The notes under the pieces are model-generated. The model saw only the letters and a list, made by a program, of their open reading frames with translations, searched no databases and was not told the origin of the DNA. Shown in pieces: positions 37,492 to 46,345 of a stretch of DNA of 64,000 nt; the stretch's first letter is position 1; each line of letters opens with the position of its first letter. Origin of the DNA: Polynucleobacter sp. AP-Kaivos-20-H2 (GTDB taxonomy: Bacteria > Pseudomonadota > Gammaproteobacteria > Burkholderiales > Burkholderiaceae); contig NZ_JACVOX010000002.1 in assembly GCF_018882215.1 (NCBI RefSeq), forward strand, positions 558,001-622,000. Reading direction: 5' to 3'. Both the position numbers and the translations under genes were made by a program.

Positions 37492-39260
37492 CGTTTCAAA
37501 ACCACATGTTGGGCTTGTGCAGCTGTTGGCCGAATTTCTTCTGGAGCTTTATCCTCCAATACCATTTGCTTGACTTTGTTATCTGGCGAGACATTTAAGG
37601 AGCGCAGCGTCTCCCCAACAATTGTCGAGAATACGGGTGCTGCAACATCACCACCGTAGTGACTTTCGCCGGTAGGCTCATCAATCATTACCGCTACGAC
37701 AATACGTGGCGCGCTAATGGGGGCAAGTCCAGCAAAGTAAGCGCGATACGAATTGCCATATCCCTTGCCAACTAATTTGTGTGCTGTACCTGTTTTACCA
37801 CCAACACGATAGCCATCTGTCTGAGCTTTAACAGCTGTGCCACCAGGCTCAGTAACTGCTTCCATCATGTTACGCATTTCGATGGCAGTTTTTGGTGAAA
37901 GCACTTTAACGCCTGGCTTGAACTCAGGGCTTCGCTCAATTGTCAGGGGGACCAATTCGCCATCGCGTGCGAAGACTGTATATGCGCGCGCCACCTGAAA
38001 GAGTGACGCAGAAATACCATAACCAAACGAAATACGTGCTTGATCAGTAGGTACCCATTTTTTGAAAGGATGCACTGTGCCCGAAACAGCACCAGGGAAA
38101 CCAATTTTCGGCGCTTGACCAAAACCAACCGCAGTATATAAATCCCACATTTCTTCAGCGGAAAGATTATTCATTGCAATCTTGGCAGTACCGATGTTGC
38201 TCGACTTTTGAATAATTTGCGCGACTGTTAGATTTCCATAAGGATGGGTATCTGTAATAGGCTTAGGACCTACTAAATATTTCGCACCAATCACCATATT
38301 GGTATCTGGCTTGACTACGCCTTTTTCTAATGCAATCGAAATGGTTAATGGTTTTATAGTCGAGCCAGGCTCAAAAGTATCTGTCAAGACGCGATTTCGT
38401 AGTTGCTCACCTGTTAAGTGCCTACGATCATTTGGGTTATAGCTTGGGTAATTTGCCAATGCCAAAATCTCACCCGTTTGTGTATCGAGAACTACTGCAC
38501 CACCCGCTTTAGCGTGATGTTGAAGTACGGCATCTTTTACTGCGTTATAAGCCAAGAACTGAATCTTGCTATCAATAGATAGGTTTAAATCTTTTCCATT
38601 TTGTGGCAACTGCAAGATCGCAACATCTTCAACAACACGACCCAAGCGATCAACCACCACACGTCTTTGACCAGGATGACCGGCAAGCTCATTCTCACGA
38701 GAAAGCTCCATCCCTTCTTGACCTTTGTCATTCACATTCGTAAAACCAACCACGTGCGCCATCGCCTCACCTTCTGGGTAGAAGCGACGATATTCATTAT
38801 TTAAACCAATGCCAGGGATCTCTAGCTGTTTAATTTGCTGAGCTACAACTGGATCTACTTGGCGCTTTAAGAAAACTTGCTTGCGCTCTTCTTTCAACTT
38901 TTTGCGCAGATCAGACTCGCTCATTTGCAAAAGACTAGCTAATTTCTGCACTTTATCTGCAGCCAAGTCATCTGGAACGGTGTCGTTATAGGCAATCACC
39001 GACTTGGCTTCCAAGCTCGTTGCAATCACCTGTCCATTACGATCCAAAATTTTTCCGCGACTAGCGGGTAGCTCTAATTCGCGCTGAGTGCCACGCACAC
39101 CTTTAGCTTCATAGAACGCATTTCCTGGGCCCTGAATCCAAAACGCACGAAGTAGCAGCATCATGAATACAAAGAACAAGAGGAATAGCATCAAACGCGA
39201 CCGCCACATTGGCAGACGTAAAACTAAATTTGGCGTAGTAGAGAAGCCAACCGGTCTCAT
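37488..39260 (-). CDS. ftsI: Septal peptidoglycan transpeptidase FtsI (PBP3)
   Basis: Class B penicillin-binding protein that crosslinks septal peptidoglycan with FtsW. The 590-residue protein has an N-terminal membrane anchor at about residues 18-40, a pedestal domain and the transpeptidase domain with active-site S300 in STIK, the SSN motif and KTG in VGGKTGTA. It overlaps ftsL and murE by 4 bases each. Confidence 0.97.
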   Translation of the reverse strand: MRPVGFSTTPNLVLRLPMWRSRLMLFLLFFVFMMLLLRAFWIQGPGNAFYEAKGVRGTQRELELPASRGKILDRNGQVIATSLEAKSVIAYNDTVPDDLAADKVQKLASLLQMSESDLRKKLKEERKQVFLKRQVDPVVAQQIKQLEIPGIGLNNEYRRFYPEGEAMAHVVGFTNVNDKGQEGMELSRENELAGHPGQRRVVVDRLGRVVEDVAILQLPQNGKDLNLSIDSKIQFLAYNAVKDAVLQHHAKAGGAVVLDTQTGEILALANYPSYNPNDRRHLTGEQLRNRVLTDTFEPGSTIKPLTISIALEKGVVKPDTNMVIGAKYLVGPKPITDTHPYGNLTVAQIIQKSSNIGTAKIAMNNLSAEEMWDLYTAVGFGQAPKIGFPGAVSGTVHPFKKWVPTDQARISFGYGISASLFQVARAYTVFARDGELVPLTIERSPEFKPGVKVLSPKTAIEMRNMMEAVTEPGGTAVKAQTDGYRVGGKTGTAHKLVGKGYGNSYRAYFAGLAPISAPRIVVAVMIDEPTGESHYGGDVAAPVFSTIVGETLRSLNVSPDNKVKQMVLEDKAPEEIRPTAAQAQHVVLKR

Positions 39261-39523
39261 TTCGTCTCCTTAAGATACAAGGTGCGCTCAGGAGAAATCG
39301 GAGACATGTGTAATTGATTGCGAGCAACATCACGAATACGTGCAGACTTTGATAAATTCCGCTGCTCATACTCTAAGCGTAACCATTCTTGGTTTAACTT
39401 ACGCTCTTCTATCTGAGCGCGCTCTTGAAGGATGAATAATTTTCGTGCACTCTGCTGAGCTGCAACCAGAGATAGGGAACAAATCAATAGCAATGCGAGC
39501 AGAGTCAAAGTAGCGCGATTCAC
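39257..39523 (-). CDS. ftsL: Cell division protein FtsL
   Basis: Small bitopic protein of the FtsQLB complex. The 88 residues hold one N-terminal membrane helix (about 4-22) and then a charged, coiled-coil-like periplasmic part ([19 protein letters not shown]). Identity rests on this shape and the fixed position between rsmH and ftsI. It overlaps both neighbours by 4 bases. Confidence 0.9.
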   Translation of the reverse strand: MNRATLTLLALLLICSLSLVAAQQSARKLFILQERAQIEERKLNQEWLRLEYEQRNLSKSARIRDVARNQLHMSPISPERTLYLKETK

Positions 39524-40470
39524 GCAGACACTCCTGTGCGCTTTTCAGCTACGCGCATGATTGCCGAGCGGGCACGAGGATTCTCGGAAACCTCGGCATC
39601 GCTTGGCTTAACTCGACCAATAATTTCTAGAGCACTTTGTGGCAAGTCTTTTTCGCGTACCGGTAAACCACGAGGCACTTCTACTTTTGCATGTGCTTGC
39701 ATAAACTGCTTCACAATGCGATCTTCTAACGAATGAAAACTAATCACTGCAAGTCTTGCGCCGGGCTTTAATAATTTCAAAGCCGCCTTTAAACCAAGCT
39801 CCAAATCTTCTAACTCGCGATTAATAAAAATACGCAATGCTTGAAATGTTCTTGTTGCAGGATCTTGACCAGCTTCGCGCGTGCGTACTACGCTTGCAAC
39901 TAGACTTGCCAACTGGGTAGTCGTTTTAGGGGAAAGGCCCTCTTCTCGCTTAGCCACAATGGCTTTTGCGATCTGAAATGCAAAGCGTTCTTCTCCGTAA
40001 GTCTTAATCACGTGAGTGATTTCCTCCGGTGGCGCCTGCTCCAACCACTCTGCTGCAGTTAAACCATGATCGGTATTCATACGCATATCGAGCGGACCTT
40101 CGCGACGAAACGAAAATCCCCGATGCGCTTCGTCCACCTGGGGCGAGCTGATCCCCAAGTCCAACAAAATTCCATCGACTGATTCCGCCTCGGCATACTG
40201 ATCCATCTGCGCAAAACTGTCGTGCACAATCTTTAAACGTGGATCGTTGATTTTTTGTGCCACTGCAATCGCATCCAAATCTTTGTCGAAAGAAATCATT
40301 CGCGCTGAAGGATGCAGCTCCTTGAGCAAAGCTTGTGTATGACCGCCGCGCCCGAAGGTTCCATCGATCACCAAAATTTTGTTTTCTGTATCTTGACTCT
40401 GAATCAGTGGACCGCCAACTAGCGCTGTCACCGCCTCGGCCAGTAACACTGGGCGATGAGTTATGTTCAT
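39520..40470 (-). CDS. rsmH: 16S rRNA m4C1402 methyltransferase
   Basis: SAM-dependent enzyme that methylates N4 of C1402 in the 16S rRNA decoding centre. The 316-residue protein has [10 protein letters not shown] at the N-terminus, the SAM loop [14 protein letters not shown], the [11 protein letters not shown] block and the C-terminal [16 protein letters not shown]. It lies 12 bases after mraZ, the standard pair. Confidence 0.97.
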   Translation of the reverse strand: MNITHRPVLLAEAVTALVGGPLIQSQDTENKILVIDGTFGRGGHTQALLKELHPSARMISFDKDLDAIAVAQKINDPRLKIVHDSFAQMDQYAEAESVDGILLDLGISSPQVDEAHRGFSFRREGPLDMRMNTDHGLTAAEWLEQAPPEEITHVIKTYGEERFAFQIAKAIVAKREEGLSPKTTTQLASLVASVVRTREAGQDPATRTFQALRIFINRELEDLELGLKAALKLLKPGARLAVISFHSLEDRIVKQFMQAHAKVEVPRGLPVREKDLPQSALEIIGRVKPSDAEVSENPRARSAIMRVAEKRTGVSA

Positions 40471-40482
40471 GGCACCCTGTCA

Positions 40483-40914
40483 TCAAAAATTAAATTGCTT
40501 GAGTGCTTCAGGCATGCCTTGCGCAATCGCAGCCTGTTCTTTTGCAGCGTATGTGGCTGCGTCCCACAACTCCAAGTGACTTCCCATGCCAAGCAAAATC
40601 ACTTCTTTTTCAATGCCGGCAGCAGCGCGCAACTCTGGACTTACCAGTACGCGACCGGCACTATCCAAATCCATTTCGGCTGCGTTACCTAAAAAAATAC
40701 GGCGCCACCAATGGGCATCCATCGGAAGTTGCGCAACTCTTGCTCTGAAGGTTTCCCACTCAGGCCCTGGGAAGAGAAGCAAGCAGCCATCGGGGTGTTT
40801 TGTAAGCGTGATTCGGCCGTCGCCCTGTACCAACAAGGCGTCACGATGCTTGGCCGGCACAGACATGCGGCCTTTTGCATCTAAATTGAGAGCTGACGCA
40901 CCTTGAAACACCAT
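40483..40914 (-). CDS. mraZ: Transcriptional regulator MraZ
   Basis: DNA-binding protein with two SpoVT/AbrB-like halves that represses the dcw operon in E. coli. The 143-residue protein has [15 protein letters not shown] in the first half and [14 protein letters not shown] in the second. It heads the dcw cluster and is preceded directly by a three-repeat MraZ box (40916-40945), which implies autoregulation. Confidence 0.97.
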   Translation of the reverse strand: MVFQGASALNLDAKGRMSVPAKHRDALLVQGDGRITLTKHPDGCLLLFPGPEWETFRARVAQLPMDAHWWRRIFLGNAAEMDLDSAGRVLVSPELRAAAGIEKEVILLGMGSHLELWDAATYAAKEQAAIAQGMPEALKQFNF

Positions 40915-40915
40915 T

Positions 40916-40945
40916 TACCCCACTTTTTCACACTTCCTCCCACTT
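40916..40945 (-). promoter_or_regulatory. MraZ box: three 10-base direct repeats
   Basis: On the minus strand AAGTGGGAGG, AAGTGTGAAA and AAGTGGGGTA stand in exact 10-base register and end two bases before the mraZ ATG. MraZ in E. coli binds tandem TGGG-type repeats with 10-base periodicity. The middle repeat departs (GTGTG). The first overlaps the -10 element and the last doubles as the mraZ ribosome binding region. Confidence 0.85.
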
Positions 40946-40970
40946 TAGAGGATCGCACTAAGAGGGTCAA
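40942..40970 (-). promoter_or_regulatory. Sigma70 promoter of the dcw operon
   Basis: On the minus strand TTGACC (40970-40965), a 17-base spacer and TAAAGT (40947-40942). The start would fall near 40935, giving a leader of about 21 bases. The -10 overlaps the first MraZ repeat, so bound MraZ would block RNA polymerase. Confidence 0.75.
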
Positions 40971-41002
40971 GTGTTTTTAGGAGTTTTTTTAGGAATTTCT
41001 CT

Positions 41003-41018
41003 AGTGTTTACAAACACT
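41003..41018. repeat. Palindrome AGTGTTT-AC-AAACACT upstream of the dcw promoter
   Basis: Perfect 7-base arms with a 2-base centre, 33 bases beyond the -35 of the dcw promoter, in the right place for a regulator upstream of RNA polymerase. It is not a terminator, as no T-run follows. Function unknown. Confidence 0.5.
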
Positions 41019-41154
41019 TAGCGTCATGTGTTGAGAAAATGGTGATAATAAAATAGCTACTTGAAACAATAGCTTGGAAAATATACTTAAGAATAGATCT
41101 TAGCTATTGCGCTAGATAATGCCTAAATATACTGTATTTAAAAACAGTAATACG

Positions 41155-41194
41155 TAAAAAAATATCTCAAAATTAATCAGAGATGAGTTTTGAG
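41155..41194 (-). terminator. Terminator after coq7
   Basis: On the minus strand CTCAAAA and TTTTGAG pair around a 15-base loop and lead into ATATTTTTTTA. The stem is AT-rich and so weak, but the T-run is long, and it lies 21 bases past the coq7 stop. Confidence 0.65.
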
Positions 41195-41214
41195 AATTAA
41201 AACCTATAGCCGTA

Positions 41215-41850
41215 TTAAATTTTGTAAGCAGTAGTGGTCATTACCTTGGACATTGCCTGCATTATTTTTTGAATAGGTTCTGGCAAATTTGCACCGCCAG
41301 CATTTTTTGCGGCCTGTCCGTGAGCAATTTCATCTATGCGCATTTGATCCACAATTGCACGAGATCGTTGATCTTCTTTTGGTAATTTTTCGAGATGACT
41401 TTCTAAGTGATTCTCGACTTGTTTTTCCGTTTCAGCAACAAAACCTAAACTCCACTTATCGCCCGCTAAGCCTGCTGCCAAGCCAATTGCAAAGGATCCC
41501 GCATACCAAAGTGGATTGAGATAACTGGTGTGTGACCCGAGCTCTTGAAGACGAGTTTCACACCATGCCAGATGATCCATTTCTTCTTGCCCAGAGTGAT
41601 CTAACATCTCCTGAATTTCAGGATTTCGAGCAGCCAATTTTTGCGATTGATACAGCGCTTGTGCACAAACTTCACCCACATGATTGACTCGCATGAGTCC
41701 TGCTGCATGTTTACGTTCGGCTCCATCTAAACCGGAATTACCTCCAAAATCAGATCCTGGGGTAGGTCTATGGGCATGAGCACCTCCAACCACAGACCGA
41801 AGGGCGGTATCAAACTCCAGAATGAGGCGATCTATTGGAGACATCCGCAT
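41215..41850 (-). CDS. coq7: 2-polyprenyl-3-methyl-6-methoxy-1,4-benzoquinone monooxygenase (Coq7)
   Basis: Di-iron hydroxylase for a late ubiquinone step. The 211-residue protein has iron ligands in NHVGEV (E60) and EEMDH (E90, H93), repeated in the second half as ENHLESH and DEIAH. It replaces UbiF in many betaproteobacteria. The first methionine may be two codons later (41844); neither has a clear Shine-Dalgarno. Confidence 0.93.
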   Translation of the reverse strand: MRMSPIDRLILEFDTALRSVVGGAHAHRPTPGSDFGGNSGLDGAERKHAAGLMRVNHVGEVCAQALYQSQKLAARNPEIQEMLDHSGQEEMDHLAWCETRLQELGSHTSYLNPLWYAGSFAIGLAAGLAGDKWSLGFVAETEKQVENHLESHLEKLPKEDQRSRAIVDQMRIDEIAHGQAAKNAGGANLPEPIQKIMQAMSKVMTTTAYKI

Positions 41851-41856
41851 GGAAAA

Positions 41857-42906
41857 CTAAACCAAAACTTCTGCTTTACAGCTTTGTTTGGTCTTTAAAC
41901 CCAACTCTGCCAAGAGCTCACGATCCTGTTCTGCCTCTGGATTGCCGGTAGTGAGTAGTTGCTCACCATAGAAAATAGAGTTCGCTCCAGCCATAAAGCA
42001 CATGGCCTGAACCGCCCTACCAAGCTCCTGACGACCAGCAGATAAACGAACGCGGGCTTTAGGCATCGTGATCCTAGCAACCGCAATCGTTCTCACAAAC
42101 TCCAGTGGGTCTAAAGGCTTCTGCTCAGCTAATGGCGTACCGGCTACTGGCACTAAATGATTGATGGGAACGGACTCTGGATAAGGACTCAAGTTGGCCA
42201 AACGGGCCAAAAATGCGGCGCGCTGCTGTCTAGACTCGCCCATGCCGACAATACCGCCACAACAAACGGACATACCAGCGGCACGGACATTGGATATCGT
42301 ATCCAAGCGGTCTTGGTAGCCCCTGGTTGAGATCACAGAGCGGTAAAAATCTTCGCTGGTATCTAAGTTATGGTTATAAAAGTCTAGCCCAGCCTCTTGC
42401 AGTGCCTGGGCTTGGTCTGCCTCCAGCATGCCTAAGGTGGCACAGGTCTCCAGACCCAAGGCTTTTACGCCCTTAATCATGGCAGTCACTTTTTCAATAT
42501 CGCGGTCTTTGGGTTCGCGCCATGCGGCACCCATACAGAAACGGTTAGAACCGGCGGCTTTAGCAGCTTTGGCAGCCTCTAAGACCTCTTCTAAGCCCAT
42601 CAATTTCTCAGCCTTAACGTCGGTGTCATAACGAGCAGCTTGTGGGCAATAACTACAATCCTCAGGACAGCCGCCCGTCTTAATTGACAGCAAGGTAGCT
42701 AATTCAACATCACCTTTTGGGAAATAGGCTTTATGAGTCTCCTGCGCCTTCAGCATCAATTCATTTAAAGGGAGTGCAAATAAGGCTTCAATTTCAGCCA
42801 CCGACCACTCACCAGTTGCCTCGACACCTGCGTTTACACCCTGATGCAAATCCGCTTTAGATTTGAATTGGGTTAAGGGTTTTTCAACGGTTTGAGTGTC
42901 CTGCAT
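41857..42906 (-). CDS. bioB: Biotin synthase
   Basis: Radical-SAM enzyme that inserts sulphur into dethiobiotin. The 349-residue protein has the 4Fe-4S motif C80xxxC84xxC87 in [10 protein letters not shown], and later [10 protein letters not shown] and the [10 protein letters not shown] segment that binds the 2Fe-2S cluster. ATG 42906 (MQDTQTVEK) was preferred to 42936. It is divergent from bioAFD, with 89 bases between, and may share a control region with it; no recognisable BirA or BioR operator was found there. Confidence 0.97.
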   Translation of the reverse strand: MQDTQTVEKPLTQFKSKADLHQGVNAGVEATGEWSVAEIEALFALPLNELMLKAQETHKAYFPKGDVELATLLSIKTGGCPEDCSYCPQAARYDTDVKAEKLMGLEEVLEAAKAAKAAGSNRFCMGAAWREPKDRDIEKVTAMIKGVKALGLETCATLGMLEADQAQALQEAGLDFYNHNLDTSEDFYRSVISTRGYQDRLDTISNVRAAGMSVCCGGIVGMGESRQQRAAFLARLANLSPYPESVPINHLVPVAGTPLAEQKPLDPLEFVRTIAVARITMPKARVRLSAGRQELGRAVQAMCFMAGANSIFYGEQLLTTGNPEAEQDRELLAELGLKTKQSCKAEVLV

Positions 42907-42995
42907 GGGTAAATTCCAGAAAATGAGGGGATTCAAGGCATAAACATAACAGATACAGGCCTGAATTTGGAAAAACTAGTGGTCAAATATCAAAC

Positions 42996-44342
42996 ATGAA
43001 GGTTATTTCTGATTTAAATCAAGCCCCCCTCGTTAATCGCAGCCTTGCAGCCGTCTGGCATCCATGCACGCAGATGAAACAGCATGAGTCCTTTCCGCTG
43101 GTTGCCATTACAAAAGGTAAGGGTGCTTGGCTCTATGACGAAAACGGAAAAGCCTTGCTCGACTCCATTAGTTCTTGGTGGACGAATTTATTTGGCCACT
43201 CCAACCCACGCATCAATCAAGCCATTACCGCGCAACTCGAAAAAATTGAGCATGTGATGCTCGCCGGATTTACGCATGCGCCCGTAGTAGAGCTATCTGA
43301 AAAACTGTCTGCACTCACCAATCACCATTTAGGCCATGTCTTCTATGCTTCTGATGGTGCGTCTGCAGTAGAAATAGCGCTCAAGATGAGTCACCACTAC
43401 TGGCAACTCAACTGCAAACCACAAAAGAAGAAATTTGTTTGTTTGGAAAATGGTTATCACGGAGAAACGCTTGGTGCATTAGCGGTAACGGATGTTGCTA
43501 TTTTCCGGGAAGCCTATGGATCACTCTTGCAAGATGTATTTACTATCGCATCACCTGATGCACGCAAAGCAAAAGCTGGTGAGAGCGCAAAAGATGTAGC
43601 AAGATATGCAGCAAAACAACTCGAAGAATTATTTGTAAAAGAACATGACAATATTGCTGCCATCATTGTCGAACCTTTGGTCCAGTGCGCAGGGCAAATG
43701 GCCATGCATTCTCCTGAATACCTTCGGTTAGTCAGGGATTTATGTGATCGCTATGAAGTACATCTGATTGCAGATGAGATTGCGGTGGGCTGTGGGCGGA
43801 GTGGCAAGTTCTTTGCCTGTGAGCATGCTGGTATCTGGCCAGACTTATTAACCCTGTCTAAAGGGATTAGCGGCGGCTATCTCCCACTATCACTCTGCCT
43901 CACTACAGACCAGATATATCAAGCTTTTTATGGGGATCAAACTCAGCAAGGGTTTTTACATTCTCATTCTTATACCGGTAATCCACTAGCGTGCGCTGCT
44001 GCACTGGCGTGTCTAGAGATTTTCGAAACTGACAAAGTATTAGAAAAAAATATTGAGCGCTCAAAGGATTTAGCAAATGCATTTGCGTGGGCAAAATCGG
44101 ATTTACGAATTGAGCATTGGCGCCAACAAGGAATGATCTTGGCCTTCGATATTAACAATGAGCTTCTTAAAAATCCTAAGATGTTTACGCGAACCATGTT
44201 CTCAAACTGTTTAAGCGAAGGTGTATTGATTAGGCCAATCGGAAATACTATCTACGTCATGCCGCCGTATATTTTGTCTTCAGCAGAAACCATGCAACTA
44301 GGTCATGCTGTGCAAGCTGCCCTTGAGAAAACCTTGGCATGA
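42996..44342 (+). CDS. bioA: Adenosylmethionine--8-amino-7-oxononanoate transaminase
   Basis: PLP enzyme that makes 7,8-diaminopelargonate (DAPA) from 8-amino-7-oxononanoate (KAPA) using SAM as amino donor. The 448-residue protein has WHPCTQMKQHE at the start, SSWWTNLFGHSNPRIN, the PLP aspartate in LIADEIAVGCGRSG and the PLP lysine K289 in LSKGISGG. It overlaps bioF by 4 bases. Confidence 0.96.
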   Translation: MKVISDLNQAPLVNRSLAAVWHPCTQMKQHESFPLVAITKGKGAWLYDENGKALLDSISSWWTNLFGHSNPRINQAITAQLEKIEHVMLAGFTHAPVVELSEKLSALTNHHLGHVFYASDGASAVEIALKMSHHYWQLNCKPQKKKFVCLENGYHGETLGALAVTDVAIFREAYGSLLQDVFTIASPDARKAKAGESAKDVARYAAKQLEELFVKEHDNIAAIIVEPLVQCAGQMAMHSPEYLRLVRDLCDRYEVHLIADEIAVGCGRSGKFFACEHAGIWPDLLTLSKGISGGYLPLSLCLTTDQIYQAFYGDQTQQGFLHSHSYTGNPLACAAALACLEIFETDKVLEKNIERSKDLANAFAWAKSDLRIEHWRQQGMILAFDINNELLKNPKMFTRTMFSNCLSEGVLIRPIGNTIYVMPPYILSSAETMQLGHAVQAALEKTLA

Positions 44343-45577
44343 CAAACGCATATCAGGCCTTAAAGTTAGCGCAAGAGCAAATTGCAGATCTTGAGTCGCA
44401 ATTACTCAAACGCAAACTCAGAGCAACAGAATCTCCATGCGATACCAAAGCCTTAGTCGATGGACGCGAGCTCAAAGCATTTTGTAGCAATGACTATTTA
44501 GGGCTAGCAAACCATCCTGCGTTAATTCAAGCGCTTGCTGAAGGCGCTCAGAGGTATGGGGTAGGCAGTGGCGCCTCCCATCTTATTAGCGGCCACAGCA
44601 GGGCTCATGAGCTACTTGAAAACCAATTGGCTTCTTTTCAAAAGCAACATATTCCGAATGCGCGTGCCCTATTTTTTAGTACCGGCTATCTCGCCAACCT
44701 TACCGCCATCACAGGTCTAGCAAGACTTGCGCCGCAAAAATCTACCAGCATTTATTCGGCCAAGCTCAACCATGCTTCTTTAATTGATGGCATTCGTTTA
44801 GCGGCTGCGCAGACTCAGGCAAATGTCGCGCTGTTTGATCACACGCTACTTAACACATTAAATGAATTACTAAAAACAGATCAACATCCACTAAAGATCA
44901 TCGTTACCGATGGCGTCTTTAGCATGGATGGTGACCTCGCTCCAGTAAAAGAATTGTTAAAACTTGCTGAGCAATACGATGCGCTGTTACTCGTTGATGA
45001 TGCTCACGGTTTCGGAGTATTGGGCAAACAAGGTCATGGCATTTTGGAGCAGGAAAATATCTGCTCTGATCGCATTATTTATATTGGCACTCTTGGAAAA
45101 GCTGCAGGTGTCAGCGGCGCCTTTGTTTGTGCACAAGCCACTTTTATTGAGTGGCTCATTCAAAAGGGTCGCCCTTTCATTTACAGCACCGCAACACCAC
45201 CTGCGATAGCACATACGCTGTCAAAAAGCTTGCAAATCATTGGAGGGGACGAGGGCAGCAAACGGCGCACTCAACTTAATAAACTGATTCGTATCTGGCA
45301 AGATGAAATGCAATTTTCTCAATGGGAAAAGGTGTCCTCTTGTACCGCCATACAGCCCGTTATTTTGGGCAGCAATGCCAATGCCCTGCTCACCGCCAAG
45401 TTACTTGATGATGCTGGATATTGGATTCCTGCTATTCGCCCCCCTACCGTAGCCAATGGCAGTGCAAGATTACGCATTACGTTCTCTGCTAACCATAGCG
45501 AAGCAGATGTGTGTCAACTCATCGATACCTTAAAATCTATCGAGCAAGCAGTCATTCAAAAGGTCTCTCATGAGTAA
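44339..45577 (+). CDS. bioF: 8-amino-7-oxononanoate synthase
   Basis: PLP enzyme that condenses pimeloyl-ACP/CoA with alanine. The 412-residue protein has FCSNDYLGLANHP, GSGASHLISGH, VDDAHGFGVLG and the PLP lysine K254 in GTLGKAAG. It overlaps bioD by 8 bases. bioC and bioH are not in this window, so the source of pimeloyl-ACP is not seen. Confidence 0.96.
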   Translation: MTNAYQALKLAQEQIADLESQLLKRKLRATESPCDTKALVDGRELKAFCSNDYLGLANHPALIQALAEGAQRYGVGSGASHLISGHSRAHELLENQLASFQKQHIPNARALFFSTGYLANLTAITGLARLAPQKSTSIYSAKLNHASLIDGIRLAAAQTQANVALFDHTLLNTLNELLKTDQHPLKIIVTDGVFSMDGDLAPVKELLKLAEQYDALLLVDDAHGFGVLGKQGHGILEQENICSDRIIYIGTLGKAAGVSGAFVCAQATFIEWLIQKGRPFIYSTATPPAIAHTLSKSLQIIGGDEGSKRRTQLNKLIRIWQDEMQFSQWEKVSSCTAIQPVILGSNANALLTAKLLDDAGYWIPAIRPPTVANGSARLRITFSANHSEADVCQLIDTLKSIEQAVIQKVSHE

Positions 45578-46289
45578 GGCCACAGGCTTCTTTGTCGCGG
45601 GTACAGACACTGAGGTTGGAAAAACGTTGGTGAGTGGCGCTCTCATTCTGAAATTACGCGAACAGGGTGTGAATGCGATTGGTTTTAAACCGGTTGTTGC
45701 TGGAACTTATCAAGATGCACAAGGCCACACTCTGAATGAAGATTTAGAAACACTGCGCATCGCCTCAAACCTCAGCTCCACTGAATTGAGTTTGTGTCCT
45801 TATGTATTAGAGCAGCCAGTGGCTCCCCATTTGCTAGCTGCGCAACAAGGTCTGAAGCTTGAAATGAGTACGATCTTGCAGGCATTTCGGAATGTTCAAA
45901 ATCAGGCAGATTGTGTTGTGGTTGAGGGTGCCGGCGGCTTACTTATCCCCCTAAATGACCGGGAAGATTTGGGGACTTTCGCCCAAGAAATTAAATTTCC
46001 GATGATTCTGGTAGTGGGCATGAAATTAGGCTGCATTAATCACGCCCTCCTAACTTGTGAGGCAATCAAAGCGCGCAACTTAAATATTGCGGGATGGGTA
46101 GCGAATGCCCTATCCACAGAAATGCCTTTGCTTGAAGAAAACATTCAAACTCTGCAAGCCAGAATAGACGCCCCATTTTTAGGCCTCATTCCAGCGCTTC
46201 CAAAAGAACTCCAAAAAGCCGATAACAGCCCATATTCAGTTGAAGCTTTGAGTTTTGCTGCAAAGCACATTCAACTACCCAGCAATTAA
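45570..46289 (+). CDS. bioD: Dethiobiotin synthetase
   Basis: ATP-dependent carboxylase that closes the ureido ring of dethiobiotin. The 239-residue protein has the P-loop GTDTEVGKT (11-19), the lysine motif FKPVVAG and the VVEGAGGLLIPL block. It is the last gene of bioAFD. The following 56 bases hold no strong terminator. Confidence 0.96.
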   Translation: MSKATGFFVAGTDTEVGKTLVSGALILKLREQGVNAIGFKPVVAGTYQDAQGHTLNEDLETLRIASNLSSTELSLCPYVLEQPVAPHLLAAQQGLKLEMSTILQAFRNVQNQADCVVVEGAGGLLIPLNDREDLGTFAQEIKFPMILVVGMKLGCINHALLTCEAIKARNLNIAGWVANALSTEMPLLEENIQTLQARIDAPFLGLIPALPKELQKADNSPYSVEALSFAAKHIQLPSN

Positions 46290-46345
46290 TTGGCGGTAAT
46301 TTAGCCCAAACGGCATATCCAAAGACTTTCGGATAAGATGAAGGG

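Larger units (their letters stand above)
40915..41214. other. 300-base AT-rich control region between coq7 and mraZ
   Basis: The only gene-free stretch of this size in the window. In minus-strand order it holds the coq7 terminator (41155-41194), an inverted repeat ACTGT/ACAGT (41131-41148), several AATAGCT repeats in both orientations (about 41050-41110), a 16-base palindrome (41003-41018), the dcw promoter and the MraZ box. No open frame or RNA gene was recognised. Confidence 0.7.

Noticed and set aside
42907..42995. BirA or BioR operator between bioB and bioA
   Set aside because: Searched by eye for the long BirA dyad and for a BioR palindrome; no convincing match.
46310..46335. Short hairpin TATCC/GGATA after bioD
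   Set aside because: Five-base stem without a T-run; too weak to call a terminator.
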